Below are positions 17,036-25,072 of a stretch of DNA of 64,000 bases, one piece after another. Numbering within the stretch: position 1 is the first letter of the stretch; every line of letters begins with the position of its first letter. Location: NCBI RefSeq assembly GCF_002936955.1, contig NZ_MPZM01000005.1:1-64000 (forward strand), in the 5' to 3' direction. A model generated the notes under the pieces. The model was not told the origin of the DNA, did not search any database, and worked only from the letters and a program-made list of their open reading frames with translations. The position numbers and the translations under genes were made by a program. The stretch is from Oceanisphaera arctica (GTDB lineage Bacteria; Pseudomonadota; Gammaproteobacteria; Enterobacterales; Aeromonadaceae).

Positions 17036-18121
17036 TTAACTCAGCTTTGGCGTTCCGGTATGTACCTCGGCGTTCTGGCCTCGGTTGAGCAGCAAGTGGT
17101 CCAGCAGCACTATGGCCAGCATCGCCTCGGCGATGGGCACGGCACGAATGCCCACACAGGGGTCGTGACGACCACGGGTCACCAGCTCGGCCGCATCACC
17201 GGTAGTGTCGATGGTATTACCCGGCACCATAATGCTGGACGTCGGCTTAAGCGCTATGCTGGCCACGATGTCCTGACCGCTGGAAATACCACCCAGAATG
17301 CCGCCCGCATGGTTGCTGGCAAAGCCGTCCGGGTGCAGCTCGTCGCGGTGCTCGGAGCCTTTTTGCTCCACCACCGCAAAGCCGTCACCGATTTCCACGC
17401 CCTTGACCGCATTGATGCTCATCAGCGCATGGGCGATGTCGGCATCCAGACGATCGAACACCGGCTCACCCAACCCGACCGGCACACCCTGGGCCACGAC
17501 CTGAATTTTGGCGCCGATGGAGTTGCCTTCTTTTTTCAGGTCACGCATGTATTGATCCAGCGCGTCCAGCTTGCCTGCATCGGCAAAGAAGAAGGGATTG
17601 GTTTCAATCACACTCTTGTCGAACGCCTCGGCCTTGACTGGGCCCAGTTGGGTCAGGTGCCCGAAGATGGACACGCCGTACTTGGCCAGCACCTTCTTGG
17701 CGATGGCGCCGGCGGCCACCCGCATCGCGGTTTCCCGCGCCGAAGAACGGCCACCGCCGCGATAGTCGCGAATGCCGTACTTCTGGTGATAGGTGTAATC
17801 CGCATGGCCCGGACGGAACAGATCCTTGATGTCGGAATAATCCTTGGAGCGCTGATCAGTATTTTCGATCAGCAGCCCGATGGAGGTGCCCGTGGTCTTG
17901 CCTTCAAACACGCCGCTCAGGATCTTGACCTGATCCGCTTCCCGCCGCTGGGTGGTAAAACGGGAGGTACCCGGCTTGCGCCGGTCCAGATCCTGCTGCA
18001 AGTCTTCTTCGCTCAGTTCAATGCCCGGCGGTACGCCATCGACCACGGCGCCCAGGGCCAGGCCATGGCTCTCACCGAAAGTTGAAACGCGAAAAAGGGT
18101 GCCGATACTGTTCCCTGCCAT
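17036..18121 (-). CDS. aroC: Chorismate synthase
   Basis: AroC converts EPSP to chorismate using reduced FMN, the last step of the shikimate pathway. The 361-residue length is normal. Family signatures are visible: [18 protein letters not shown] at the N-terminus, [21 protein letters not shown] and [11 protein letters not shown]. It follows prmB by 22 bases on the same strand, as in enteric bacteria, and ends before a hairpin terminator. Confidence 0.97.
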   Translation of the reverse strand: MAGNSIGTLFRVSTFGESHGLALGAVVDGVPPGIELSEEDLQQDLDRRKPGTSRFTTQRREADQVKILSGVFEGKTTGTSIGLLIENTDQRSKDYSDIKDLFRPGHADYTYHQKYGIRDYRGGGRSSARETAMRVAAGAIAKKVLAKYGVSIFGHLTQLGPVKAEAFDKSVIETNPFFFADAGKLDALDQYMRDLKKEGNSIGAKIQVVAQGVPVGLGEPVFDRLDADIAHALMSINAVKGVEIGDGFAVVEQKGSEHRDELHPDGFASNHAGGILGGISSGQDIVASIALKPTSSIMVPGNTIDTTGDAAELVTRGRHDPCVGIRAVPIAEAMLAIVLLDHLLLNRGQNAEVHTGTPKLS

Positions 18122-18143
18122 TAGTGATTTCCTTTATTGATAT

Positions 18144-19064
18144 TTAAAACTGGTCCCGAAAGGGTTCAAGATCGCGACGACTGATCACAAAGACGCCATG
18201 GCCACCGTGCTCGAATTCAACCCACAACAGCGGCAGCTGGGGATAGGCCTCTTCCATGTGTATCTGGCTGTTGCCCACTTCCACCACCAGGATGCCGTCT
18301 TCGGTGAGAAAGTCGCAGGCCTGGGCCAGCAAACGACGGGTAAAGTCGAGACCATCGCAGCCGGACGCCAGCGCCAGCTCGGGCTCGTGCTGAAATTCTT
18401 CCGGCAGGTCGCTCATGTCTTCGGCGTCCACATAGGGTGGATTAGCCACGATCAGGTCGTATTGGTCGCCTTGTGGCAACGCCGAGAACAGGTCCGATTC
18501 TATCGGAATGACTTGCTGCTCCAGGCCGTGGTTCTGGATGTTGATTTCCGCCACGTCGAGTGCATCACGACAAATATCCAGCGCGTCCACTTCAGCATCC
18601 GGGAAGGCGTGCGCCAGCGCAATGGCGATGCAACCGGAGCCGGTGCACAGGTCCATGATGCGGCGGGGCTCCAGGCTCAGCCAGGGCGCAAAACGACCTT
18701 CGATCAGCTCGGCGATGGGTGAGCGCGGGATCAGCACACGTTCGTCCACATGAAACTCGTAACCGGCAAACCAGGCGGTGTGGGTAATATAAGGAGTGGG
18801 TATACGCTGCTCGACCCGCATCTTGAGGGCATCAAGCAAGACTTGCCGCTCGCTGGTCAGCAGGCGGGCATCCCGTACCTGTGGCGGGCAGTCCTGGGGC
18901 AGATGGAGCAACGGCAGTATCAGCTGCACCGCTTCGTCCCAGGCATTGTCGGTACCGTGGCCATAAAAAAGGCCGGCCTGTTGAAAACGGCTGACGGAAA
19001 AACGTAACCAATCGCCTACAGTGTGCAGCTCGATGAGTGCTTCATCATTAAAAAGCGTGTCCAA
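18144..19064 (-). CDS. prmB: Ribosomal protein uL3 glutamine methyltransferase
   Basis: PrmB methylates a glutamine of ribosomal protein L3 using S-adenosylmethionine. The 306-residue protein has a helical N-terminal domain, the SAM motif [15 protein letters not shown] near residues 136-150 and the substrate-glutamine motif NPPYV near 209. It leads the prmB-aroC unit and is divergent from smrB with a short shared promoter region of about 50 bases. Confidence 0.95.
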   Translation of the reverse strand: MDTLFNDEALIELHTVGDWLRFSVSRFQQAGLFYGHGTDNAWDEAVQLILPLLHLPQDCPPQVRDARLLTSERQVLLDALKMRVEQRIPTPYITHTAWFAGYEFHVDERVLIPRSPIAELIEGRFAPWLSLEPRRIMDLCTGSGCIAIALAHAFPDAEVDALDICRDALDVAEINIQNHGLEQQVIPIESDLFSALPQGDQYDLIVANPPYVDAEDMSDLPEEFQHEPELALASGCDGLDFTRRLLAQACDFLTEDGILVVEVGNSQIHMEEAYPQLPLLWVEFEHGGHGVFVISRRDLEPFRDQF

Positions 19065-19113
19065 AACCCCTCCGCCTCGATAAAATGGCTGTTTTTAATA
19101 ATCGGATACAGAC

Positions 19114-19638
19114 ATGCCCCCCACCTCTTACCCCGAAGACGACGAAAAAGCGCTCTTTAAGGCAGCGGTGCAGGGTGTCCGCAAATTGAAGCAGGATACC
19201 ATAAGTCCGCACCGGGCGCCGGTCAAGGTGAAAGCACAGCGGCAAATGGTACGCAAAGAACGGGCCGAGGCGCATCCTTTTTCCGATGTGTACGAGCCTT
19301 ATCTGGATCAGGAGGGGCCGACCCGCTATCGCGACCCCGACACCTCGGCCTATGAGCTGAAAAAACTGCGCCGGGGCGACTATGTGCCGGAGTTTTTTCT
19401 GGACCTGCATGGTCTGACCCAAGAACAGGCCAAGGAAGAACTATCGGCGCTGCTGGTGGCAGCCCGGCGCCAGCATGTGAAGTGTGTATCCATCATGCAC
19501 GGTCACGGCAAAAACATTTTAAAGCAGCGGCTGCCGATGTGGCTGGTGCAACACCCCCAGGTGCTGGCCTTTCATCAGGCTACCCGTGGCTGGGGTGGCA
19601 ACGCCGCCCTGCTGGTGCTGTTGAGAATCGAGATTTAG
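19114..19638 (+). CDS. smrB: Smr-domain ribosome-rescue endonuclease
   Basis: The 174-residue protein matches SmrB, which cleaves mRNA between collided ribosomes. A charged N-terminal extension is followed by an Smr domain (about 93-174) with FFLDLHGLTQEQAKEEL, the conserved SIMHGHGKNILK and ATRGWGGNAALLV. Its divergence from prmB-aroC is conserved in enterics. Confidence 0.94.
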   Translation: MPPTSYPEDDEKALFKAAVQGVRKLKQDTISPHRAPVKVKAQRQMVRKERAEAHPFSDVYEPYLDQEGPTRYRDPDTSAYELKKLRRGDYVPEFFLDLHGLTQEQAKEELSALLVAARRQHVKCVSIMHGHGKNILKQRLPMWLVQHPQVLAFHQATRGWGGNAALLVLLRIEI

Positions 19639-19931
19639 TGGAACTATCTATCTATTGTCAGACAGCGCCGCGACACCCCCACCCCGCCTCCCCCTGGCGA
19701 TAACCCGCTGTTATGTCTGTCGGGTCGCAGCCAAGGGGAGGAGCAATTCGACGGTCAATCTGTAAATTAGACGCCGGTTTGCTCCCTCCCCTTTAACTCC
19801 GGTTCGTCGGAATAACCGCGGAGTGCAACGCAAGGGGAGGGTTGGGGAGGGGTTACGGTAGACCGACAGCACTCATAGCCCTGTGCGAACTGAAGCTGCA
19901 GCGACAGGGCTATTCGAGAGTTAACGTGGGA
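19639..19931. repeat. Gene-free region with inverted GC-rich repeat units
   Basis: About 290 bases with no gene. CCCCACCCCGCCTCCCCCTG near 19678 is followed by AAGGGGAGGAGC near 19733, and GCTCCCTCCCCTTTAACTCC near 19780 by AAGGGGAGGGTTGGGGAGGG near 19833, ending GGGGTTAC. The units pair in opposite orientation and recur near 14800 and 39665. Confidence 0.55.
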
Positions 19932-20144
19932 TCACACGGCCTCGGCCGGCGCTTGCATCTTGCCGATAAGCTGGTTGATTTCCTGCACCGTGATGCGGTG
20001 CCGTTCATCGGCGTGCTCCGGCATCACCAGTATCCCTTTGGCGTAATTGAAGGCCCCGCGGCCATGAATGTATAACCGTCCACTGAAAAAGGTTTTTACA
20101 TACTTGGCGATCAACAAAGGCTGATATTTGTTGAATATACGCAT
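19932..20144 (-). CDS. ytfK: YtfK family protein (DUF1107), SpoT-interacting regulator
   Basis: The 70-residue protein starting MRIFNKYQPLLIAKYVKTFF matches YtfK in length and sequence (FSGRLYI, GAFNYAKG). In E. coli YtfK tilts SpoT towards (p)ppGpp synthesis during phosphate or fatty-acid starvation. The start at 20144 is set by AGAGGTG upstream and by the family start; a longer frame from 20180 is unlikely. It follows sixA on the same strand with a 45-base gap. Confidence 0.88.
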   Translation of the reverse strand: MRIFNKYQPLLIAKYVKTFFSGRLYIHGRGAFNYAKGILVMPEHADERHRITVQEINQLIGKMQAPAEAV

Positions 20145-20189
20145 CTTGCACCTCTGCTTTGTTTTCTTGTTATCACTCAACTCAAGGTC

Positions 20190-20702
20190 TTATCCCATAG
20201 ACCCTAGTGCCTGGCAGTGTTGCTGATAATGAGGACGCACATTATGCGGTCCTTCCAGCCAGTCGAACACCGCCCCCTGCTCTTTACCGAACGACACCCT
20301 GGCAATACCCGCTGTCACGAAAATCGGGGCCATGGTGGCCGGGCAAAGACTTTCGACCAGAAAACCGACTATCGGCATGTGGCTGACCACCAACAGGTTG
20401 CCCCCGGGATGAAGATCGCCGTACGCTAGCAGCAGGCTGGCCGCAATATCCGCATCGGCGTTGGGCGTGAGTTCATCACAGCTTTCCACCTGGGTACCGA
20501 CAATATAGTTTGAGAGCTGCTGCCAGGTTTGCCTGGCACGCAGATAAGGACTGACCAGTACACGATCGAACACCGGTACTTGCGGTGCCAACCACTGCGC
20601 CATTAAACAGGTTTCATCCCTTCCCTGTACGGTCAACGGCCGTAATGCATCGCTTGATGCTTCCGGTGCCGCCTGCCCGTGGCGCATGATAAAGATATTC
20701 AT
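20190..20702 (-). CDS. sixA: Phosphohistidine phosphatase SixA
   Basis: The 170-residue protein is of the short histidine-phosphatase family. The catalytic RHG motif is IMRHGQAAPEA at residues 5-15, the second His is in VVSHMPIV, and the Arg-rich LVSPYLRARQTW is present. SixA removes phosphate from phosphohistidine proteins such as PTS NPr. The start MNIFIMRHGQ at 20702 is the family start. The 266 bases upstream contain no gene I can support. Confidence 0.92.
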   Translation of the reverse strand: MNIFIMRHGQAAPEASSDALRPLTVQGRDETCLMAQWLAPQVPVFDRVLVSPYLRARQTWQQLSNYIVGTQVESCDELTPNADADIAASLLLAYGDLHPGGNLLVVSHMPIVGFLVESLCPATMAPIFVTAGIARVSFGKEQGAVFDWLEGPHNVRPHYQQHCQALGSMG

Positions 20703-20968
20703 CTCCACCTCACTTTCAGGCGAACCCGCCTTTTTCAACGGCGGGCATCATACCCCTGCATTTTGTTGTGCTCAAGGATCCAGCTCACTCTTTGCTCAAG
20801 TTGCAGGAACTCTGCTTTTATTCTTATCCTTAGCTATAACATAAAGAACACAATTACACCGGAAATCGTTCGTTTTTTACGATCTCTGCGAGATTAAGGC
20901 GCTTTATTCGGGCTTAAAACGCAGGTGAGTCTAGTGCGGCCTGATGACAATATTATGAAAACAAAGAT

Positions 20969-20998
20969 AAAAAAACTGGCCCCGAGGCCAGTTTGAAA
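20969..20998 (-). terminator. Terminator after the 44-residue membrane protein gene
   Basis: Minus strand: AAACTGGCC, TCGG loop, GGCCAGTTT, then a T-run. Confidence 0.8.
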
Positions 20999-21032
20999 AA
21001 ATACAGACTAACGCGTGAATATGCAGCAGGCG

Positions 21033-21167
21033 TCAGCTCCGACGCTTATCCAGCCACATCAGGATCAGACAGGCCCCGACTGATACACCGACAAAGCCCA
21101 GCAAAAAAATCAGCGGCATGGCGGTGTAACCCAGAACGTCCCAGACGAGTTTTTCCAGTACGCTCAT
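21033..21167 (-). CDS. 44-residue single-span membrane protein (TIGR02808-like)
   Basis: A short gene reads MSVLEKLVWDVLGYTAMPLI then FLLGFVGVSVGACLILMWLD and ends KRRS. It has one clear transmembrane helix (about 17-39) and a basic C-terminus. AGGAG precedes the ATG at ideal distance and a terminator follows, so it is very likely expressed. It resembles the TIGR02808 family of tiny membrane proteins seen in Vibrio and Shewanella. Function is unknown. Confidence 0.72.
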   Translation of the reverse strand: MSVLEKLVWDVLGYTAMPLIFLLGFVGVSVGACLILMWLDKRRS

Positions 21168-21195
21168 AAATACTCCTAAAAAATCCCAATAGCTA

Positions 21196-21392
21196 TAGGG
21201 TCTGTTGACCTTTCGCGGTTAAATTTTGTTCGAGTAAAACGCGTTTAGCCGAACCCGCAGGGCAGCGCTTGTGGGGTCTTGCTACTGCGTTATCGCTTAT
21301 TTATGTAGAGTGACTACATGACATAAGCGCTGCCTTGTATCAAGCCCCCACAAACTGCTGCAAAAATCATCTCGAAAGGTCAACAGACCCTA
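21196..21392. mobile_element. MITE-like element with perfect 20-bp terminal inverted repeats
   Basis: The ends TAGGGTCTGTTGACCTTTCG (21196-21215) and CGAAAGGTCAACAGACCCTA (21373-21392) are exact inverted repeats around a 157-bp core without a gene. The core has a second inverted pair (GGCAGCGCTTGTG near 21262 and ATAAGCGCTGCC near 21325). TA at both outer edges would fit a TA target, as used by IS630/Tc1-type elements. No transposase is linked. Confidence 0.85.
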
Positions 21393-21433
21393 GTCTGTCA
21401 TATATAGAGAAAACGGCCTTGCGCAAGATCAAC

Positions 21434-21634
21434 TCAGGCCCGCAACAAGCCGTAAGCCATGCCTCGGGCACACACTAACGACCAGCGTCGTCTTGCCATA
21501 AACAAAGGGAAAATCGCCGGCCCGAACAGGCAGCCCAGCAAAGCCCAGCGACGAGGCGGCAAGGCACTTTGCAATGCGGCAACGTAAAACAGCCCGCCAA
21601 ACAAGGGGGCTGCCAGTGTAAGAATAAGGATCAT
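21434..21634 (-). CDS. Small hydrophobic membrane protein, 66 residues
   Basis: The protein has two hydrophobic segments (about 2-22 and 31-46) separated by a PPRRW turn, and a basic C-terminal half (ARRRWS). AGGAGG stands seven bases before the ATG, so translation is very likely. I do not recognise a family. It lies just beyond the MITE and is transcribed away from the universal stress protein gene. Confidence 0.62.
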   Translation of the reverse strand: MILILTLAAPLFGGLFYVAALQSALPPRRWALLGCLFGPAIFPLFMARRRWSLVCARGMAYGLLRA

Positions 21635-21936
21635 GAATCGACCTCCTGATGGGCAAAGATTAACACAGCTTTTGCCGGCTTGTCAGGAAGGGTAGTAGTA
21701 GTGAAACTCGCGAATTCCGCTGCCGCCGATCTCGATAAGTGTCATGCGGAACTTCGATAGTCAGCCGCTGGCCCCGGAGACTCGGGTAAAGAGGATAAAC
21801 CCGGTGGGCTGGCCCCCGGCTGCTGGCGGCGAGACTGTTCTTGCATTTGATGATGCCAGGGCTAATAGTGATGAATAAAGCAACATCCTGGTTGTAAGAC
21901 GATGGCATTGATGCCATCGGCTCCAAGGAGGGAACT
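21635..21936. other. Intergenic region before the universal stress protein gene
   Basis: About 300 bases with no supported gene. It must hold divergent promoters for the 66-residue membrane protein and the universal stress protein. I see no clear operator. Confidence 0.4.
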
Positions 21937-22374
21937 ATGCCTTATCGTAATATTCTGGTTGCTCTGGAGCTGAGCCACAGGGAAAAACCGCTGTTGAAGC
22001 GGGCGGTAGAGCTGGCTGAGTGTCATCAGGCCGGGCTGCATATCATTCATGTCGAGCCTGACCTGAGCGGGGTTTATATGGGGAGTCTGAGCCTGGATTT
22101 ACGTCAGCTCAAAAACAAACTTCGCCTCGAAAGCGGTCATGAAATCATGCAGATGCTCAAGGAGGAGCAACGTAATGCCAGTAGTGTGTCTTTGCCACAC
22201 GGCGATGTTCGCCAGGCGGTACAGCTGGCAGTAAAAGAAAAACAGGCGGATTTGCTGATTTGCGGTCGCCAGCTTGAACGCCCCTTTCTTGGTCACCTGT
22301 TTTCTCACTCGACCGGCTTTCTCGATATCAACGGCTGTGACTTGCTAGTGATCAAGCTATCGGACAATACATGA
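21937..22374 (+). CDS. Universal stress protein, UspA family
   Basis: The 145-residue cytosolic protein begins MPYRNILVALELS, the usual Usp beta-strand, and ends with a LLICGRQLERPFLGHLFSHS segment (core RQLERPFLGHLFSHST) in place of the ATP-binding G-x2-G-x9-G(S/T), followed by CDLLVIK. The glycine pattern is partly kept, so nucleotide binding is uncertain. AAGGAGGGAACT precedes the ATG. It is a single gene, convergent with nfsA. Usp proteins rise under growth arrest and stress. Confidence 0.9.
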   Translation: MPYRNILVALELSHREKPLLKRAVELAECHQAGLHIIHVEPDLSGVYMGSLSLDLRQLKNKLRLESGHEIMQMLKEEQRNASSVSLPHGDVRQAVQLAVKEKQADLLICGRQLERPFLGHLFSHSTGFLDINGCDLLVIKLSDNT

Positions 22375-22440
22375 CTTTCAGGGGTGAGGCGTGAGGCATC
22401 GCCTCCCCCCCACTCTTCATCCCTTCACCTAACAATGACA

Positions 22441-23166
22441 TCAACGCAAACAAAAGCCCTGGCGGTGCAGAAATTCCAACATGAAAGGACGCGCCTCTTT
22501 GGCCAGAGTCTCCCCTATCTGTCCGGTCCAGCTCATGTCCTTGTTACCACCGGTACGAGTGCGGTAATACTGCTGTACCTGCTCGTCATAGGCCTGCATC
22601 TGGCCCTCGTCGAAGCGTGCCGGATAGCCGTTTTCACAAAACATCAGGCTGGCCGGCAGTCGGGGCTTGGGCTCGGGATCCTGTGCGGGATACCCGAGGC
22701 AGAGTCCGAACAGCGGTATCACACCTTTGGGCAGTTCCAGCAGAGCGCAAAGCTCAAAGGGCTGGTTGCGCACCGCGCCGATGAAGACACCGCCCAGCCC
22801 CAGTGACTCCGCCGCCGTCAGGGCATTCTGCCCCATCAGCGCGGTATCGATGGCCCCGATCAGCAGCTGCTCGGCAAAACCGGTTCTGGCCTCGGGCACC
22901 CACTGCAAGTGACGATGAAAGTCGGCACAAAAGACCCAGAACTCGGCGGCGCCACCGATGTAAGGCTGGTTACCGCACAGGGCCATCACCTGTGTTCTCA
23001 ACTCGGGATCCGTCACCCGGATCACCGCCGACGCCTGCAAAAAGCTCGAACTGGAGGCCGCCTGGGCCGATGCCATTATCGCCTCGATCTGGTCGGCACT
23101 CAGGGCTTGCTCGGTAAACTTGCGGATAGAACGGTGATGACGCATCACCTCGATGGCGGCTGACAT
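22441..23166 (-). CDS. nfsA: Oxygen-insensitive NADPH nitroreductase
   Basis: The 241-residue protein matches NfsA in length and sequence: RHHRSIRKFTEQALS (FMN binding), AQAASSSSFLQ, GLGGVFIGAVRN, and VIPLFGLCLGYP. NfsA reduces nitroaromatics and quinones by two-electron transfer using FMN. The start at 23166 has AGAGGTAAC upstream. The open frame continues another 220 codons upstream but is antisense to the DUF2982 gene and is not used. Confidence 0.92.
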   Translation of the reverse strand: MSAAIEVMRHHRSIRKFTEQALSADQIEAIMASAQAASSSSFLQASAVIRVTDPELRTQVMALCGNQPYIGGAAEFWVFCADFHRHLQWVPEARTGFAEQLLIGAIDTALMGQNALTAAESLGLGGVFIGAVRNQPFELCALLELPKGVIPLFGLCLGYPAQDPEPKPRLPASLMFCENGYPARFDEGQMQAYDEQVQQYYRTRTGGNKDMSWTGQIGETLAKEARPFMLEFLHRQGFCLR

Positions 23167-23223
23167 TGTTACCTCTTGCTGTCGGTCTGTGTGTATCATC
23201 ACCTTAAAGGAATCGCGCACGAA

Positions 23224-23904
23224 ATGGGAGGCAGGGTGCGGGAAACACAACACATAGAGCCCATGTCGCGCCGCAACGGACTGGCGCTGACCCTGGCGGG
23301 CCTGGTCGTGATGCTGACGCTGCTGCTGGTCGGCTATTGGCTGGACGAACGCGGCCGGCTGGTGGTGATTTTTCTGTTTATGGCCGGTCTGGTGATGACG
23401 GTGCTCGGTATTCTCAAACTGCGCGAGCCGGTGTACAGTTTTTCTCTGAGTGCCGACACCCTGCATTTTCATCACAAAATTGGTGGCTGGAGCCTGCACT
23501 GGAGCAATATCATACGGGTGGATCAGCCAAGGCTGCAGAGCGGGCTGGATCTGGTCGACCTGCCCTACATCGGCATCAAGATCCGTGATTACGACGAATT
23601 TCTGCCGCTGATGACCCCGCGGCTGGTGGTTCATCTGCTGACCGAACAAAGGCCCCTGCTGGCCATGGCCCTGCGCCATGGCGCCATCAGCCGCCATCAT
23701 CTGCAAGACTGGTTGGTGGAAGACAGCCACTATCGTTCGGCCGCCGGCCGGGATTATCAGGGGCTGGCCGCCATGCTCGGGCACCGCATGACGCACCTGC
23801 GCGAGCTCTATGGCTATGATCTGCTGATACACGAGTCCAATCTGGACCGGGAAGCACCCGAATTTATCGCCCTGCTGCGCCGCTATCTGCAGCCAATCAT
23901 CTGA
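23224..23904 (+). CDS. DUF2982 membrane protein
   Basis: The 226-residue protein has two N-terminal membrane helices (about 20-40 and 44-65) and a cytoplasmic domain with HHKIGGWSLHWSNIIRVDQP and a C-terminal GYDLLIHESNLDR. This is the DUF2982 pattern known from Vibrio and Shewanella; function is unknown. The start at 23224 follows AAAGGA at long spacing. The gene is divergent from nfsA. Confidence 0.8.
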   Translation: MGGRVRETQHIEPMSRRNGLALTLAGLVVMLTLLLVGYWLDERGRLVVIFLFMAGLVMTVLGILKLREPVYSFSLSADTLHFHHKIGGWSLHWSNIIRVDQPRLQSGLDLVDLPYIGIKIRDYDEFLPLMTPRLVVHLLTEQRPLLAMALRHGAISRHHLQDWLVEDSHYRSAAGRDYQGLAAMLGHRMTHLRELYGYDLLIHESNLDREAPEFIALLRRYLQPII

Positions 23905-23977
23905 GCGGCCGAACCATCAGCAAGCGTAAATACCAACACAAATATCGACACAATTAACAACATAGACAAGACCATTG

Positions 23978-24907
23978 ATGAAACATCTGGATTCGTTTTA
24001 CCTGTTTATCAAGGTGGTACAGCAAGGGGGCTTTTCCCATGCGGCCAGCCAGCTGGCCATGCCCACCGCCACCCTTAGCCGGCGTATTTCGGCCCTGGAG
24101 CAGTCGCTGGGTTGCAAGTTGCTGAGCCGCACCACCCGCAAACTGCAACTGACCGAAGAAGGCCGCCGCTACTATGAACGACTTAACCCGCTGCTGACCG
24201 AAATGGAGCAGGTGACAGGCGATATTCAGGGGCAACGCCAGCGCATGAGCGGGCTTATCAAGGTGGCTGCCCCCATCGCCATTTCCAACACCTTCCTGAT
24301 CGACGGCATTACCGACTTCTGCCTTGAATATCCGGAAATACGCATCGATTTGCTGCAAAGTAACGACTATACCAGCCTGCTGGATACGGATCTGGATGTG
24401 GTGTTCTTCAGCGGCGAGCTGCCGGACTCCAGCCTGCGGGCCCGTCGGTTGGGCGAGGTGCACTACGGTCTCTTCGCCTCCCCTCAATATCTGGAACGCG
24501 AAGGTATGCCGGAAGAACCGGACGCGCTGGATCAGCACCATATCATCCAGTGCTGGCCGCACCGCAACTGGCAGCTGACCAATGAAGACGGTCGCCGCTT
24601 TCATCTGAAACCGGTGGCCCGCTTATCGGTCAACCAGATGCAATCGGCAGTCAAGGTCGCTATTCAGGGGCTGGGAATCGTCAACGTGCCCAAACATTAT
24701 GTGGCGCATCATGTGGATGCCGGACTGCTGTGCCCTGTGCTACCCGGCTGGCTGGGCGGCAAGCGACCCTTTCATATGGTGTATCACAATCGAGAACTGG
24801 CGCCGGTACGGCTCAATACCTTTATCGAATTTATCGATCGGCATATGCGGGAGCGGTTGGCGTCAACCTGGGTCAGACATCGGCAGGGAAAAAGCGAAGA
24901 GGAGTAA
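23978..24907 (+). CDS. LysR-family transcriptional regulator
   Basis: The 309-residue protein has a winged helix-turn-helix (about 1-60: FYLFIKVVQQGGFSHAASQL, then ATLSRRISALEQ) and a LysR substrate-binding domain. It resembles the CrgA-like group that acts on nearby or distant promoters. No divergent partner is adjacent, since the DUF2982 gene is co-directional 70 bases upstream. The target is unknown. The ATG at 23978 is preferred to the overlapping TTG at 23975. Confidence 0.88.
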   Translation: MKHLDSFYLFIKVVQQGGFSHAASQLAMPTATLSRRISALEQSLGCKLLSRTTRKLQLTEEGRRYYERLNPLLTEMEQVTGDIQGQRQRMSGLIKVAAPIAISNTFLIDGITDFCLEYPEIRIDLLQSNDYTSLLDTDLDVVFFSGELPDSSLRARRLGEVHYGLFASPQYLEREGMPEEPDALDQHHIIQCWPHRNWQLTNEDGRRFHLKPVARLSVNQMQSAVKVAIQGLGIVNVPKHYVAHHVDAGLLCPVLPGWLGGKRPFHMVYHNRELAPVRLNTFIEFIDRHMRERLASTWVRHRQGKSEEE

Positions 24908-25035
24908 ACGACAGACAAAAAAAATGGGCAGCTTCCCTCTGCCCGATTCCACTAACAAAAGACAATCATCTGTGTTCTGTTAATGACGGTAACATAGCTT
25001 TTGCAGCCAAATTAGCCGTTATTACGTAAAACGAA

Positions 25036-25072
25036 AAAAGTGATTATTCCGTTTTTGCAATAATCACTTTTT
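25036..25072 (-). terminator. Terminator overlapping the stop codon of the acyl-CoA synthetase gene
   Basis: Minus strand: AAAAAGTGATTATT pairs with AATAATCACTTTTT across a loop GCAAAAACGG. The TGA stop lies inside the 5' arm. The A-run and T-run suggest it works in both directions. Confidence 0.8.

Noticed and set aside
21660-21926. 88-codon minus-strand frame before the universal stress protein gene
   Set aside because: No ribosome-binding site and no plausible protein features.
23167-23832. N-terminal extension of nfsA in the same frame
   Set aside because: It is antisense to the DUF2982 gene, rich in His/Gln, and NfsA normally starts at 23166.
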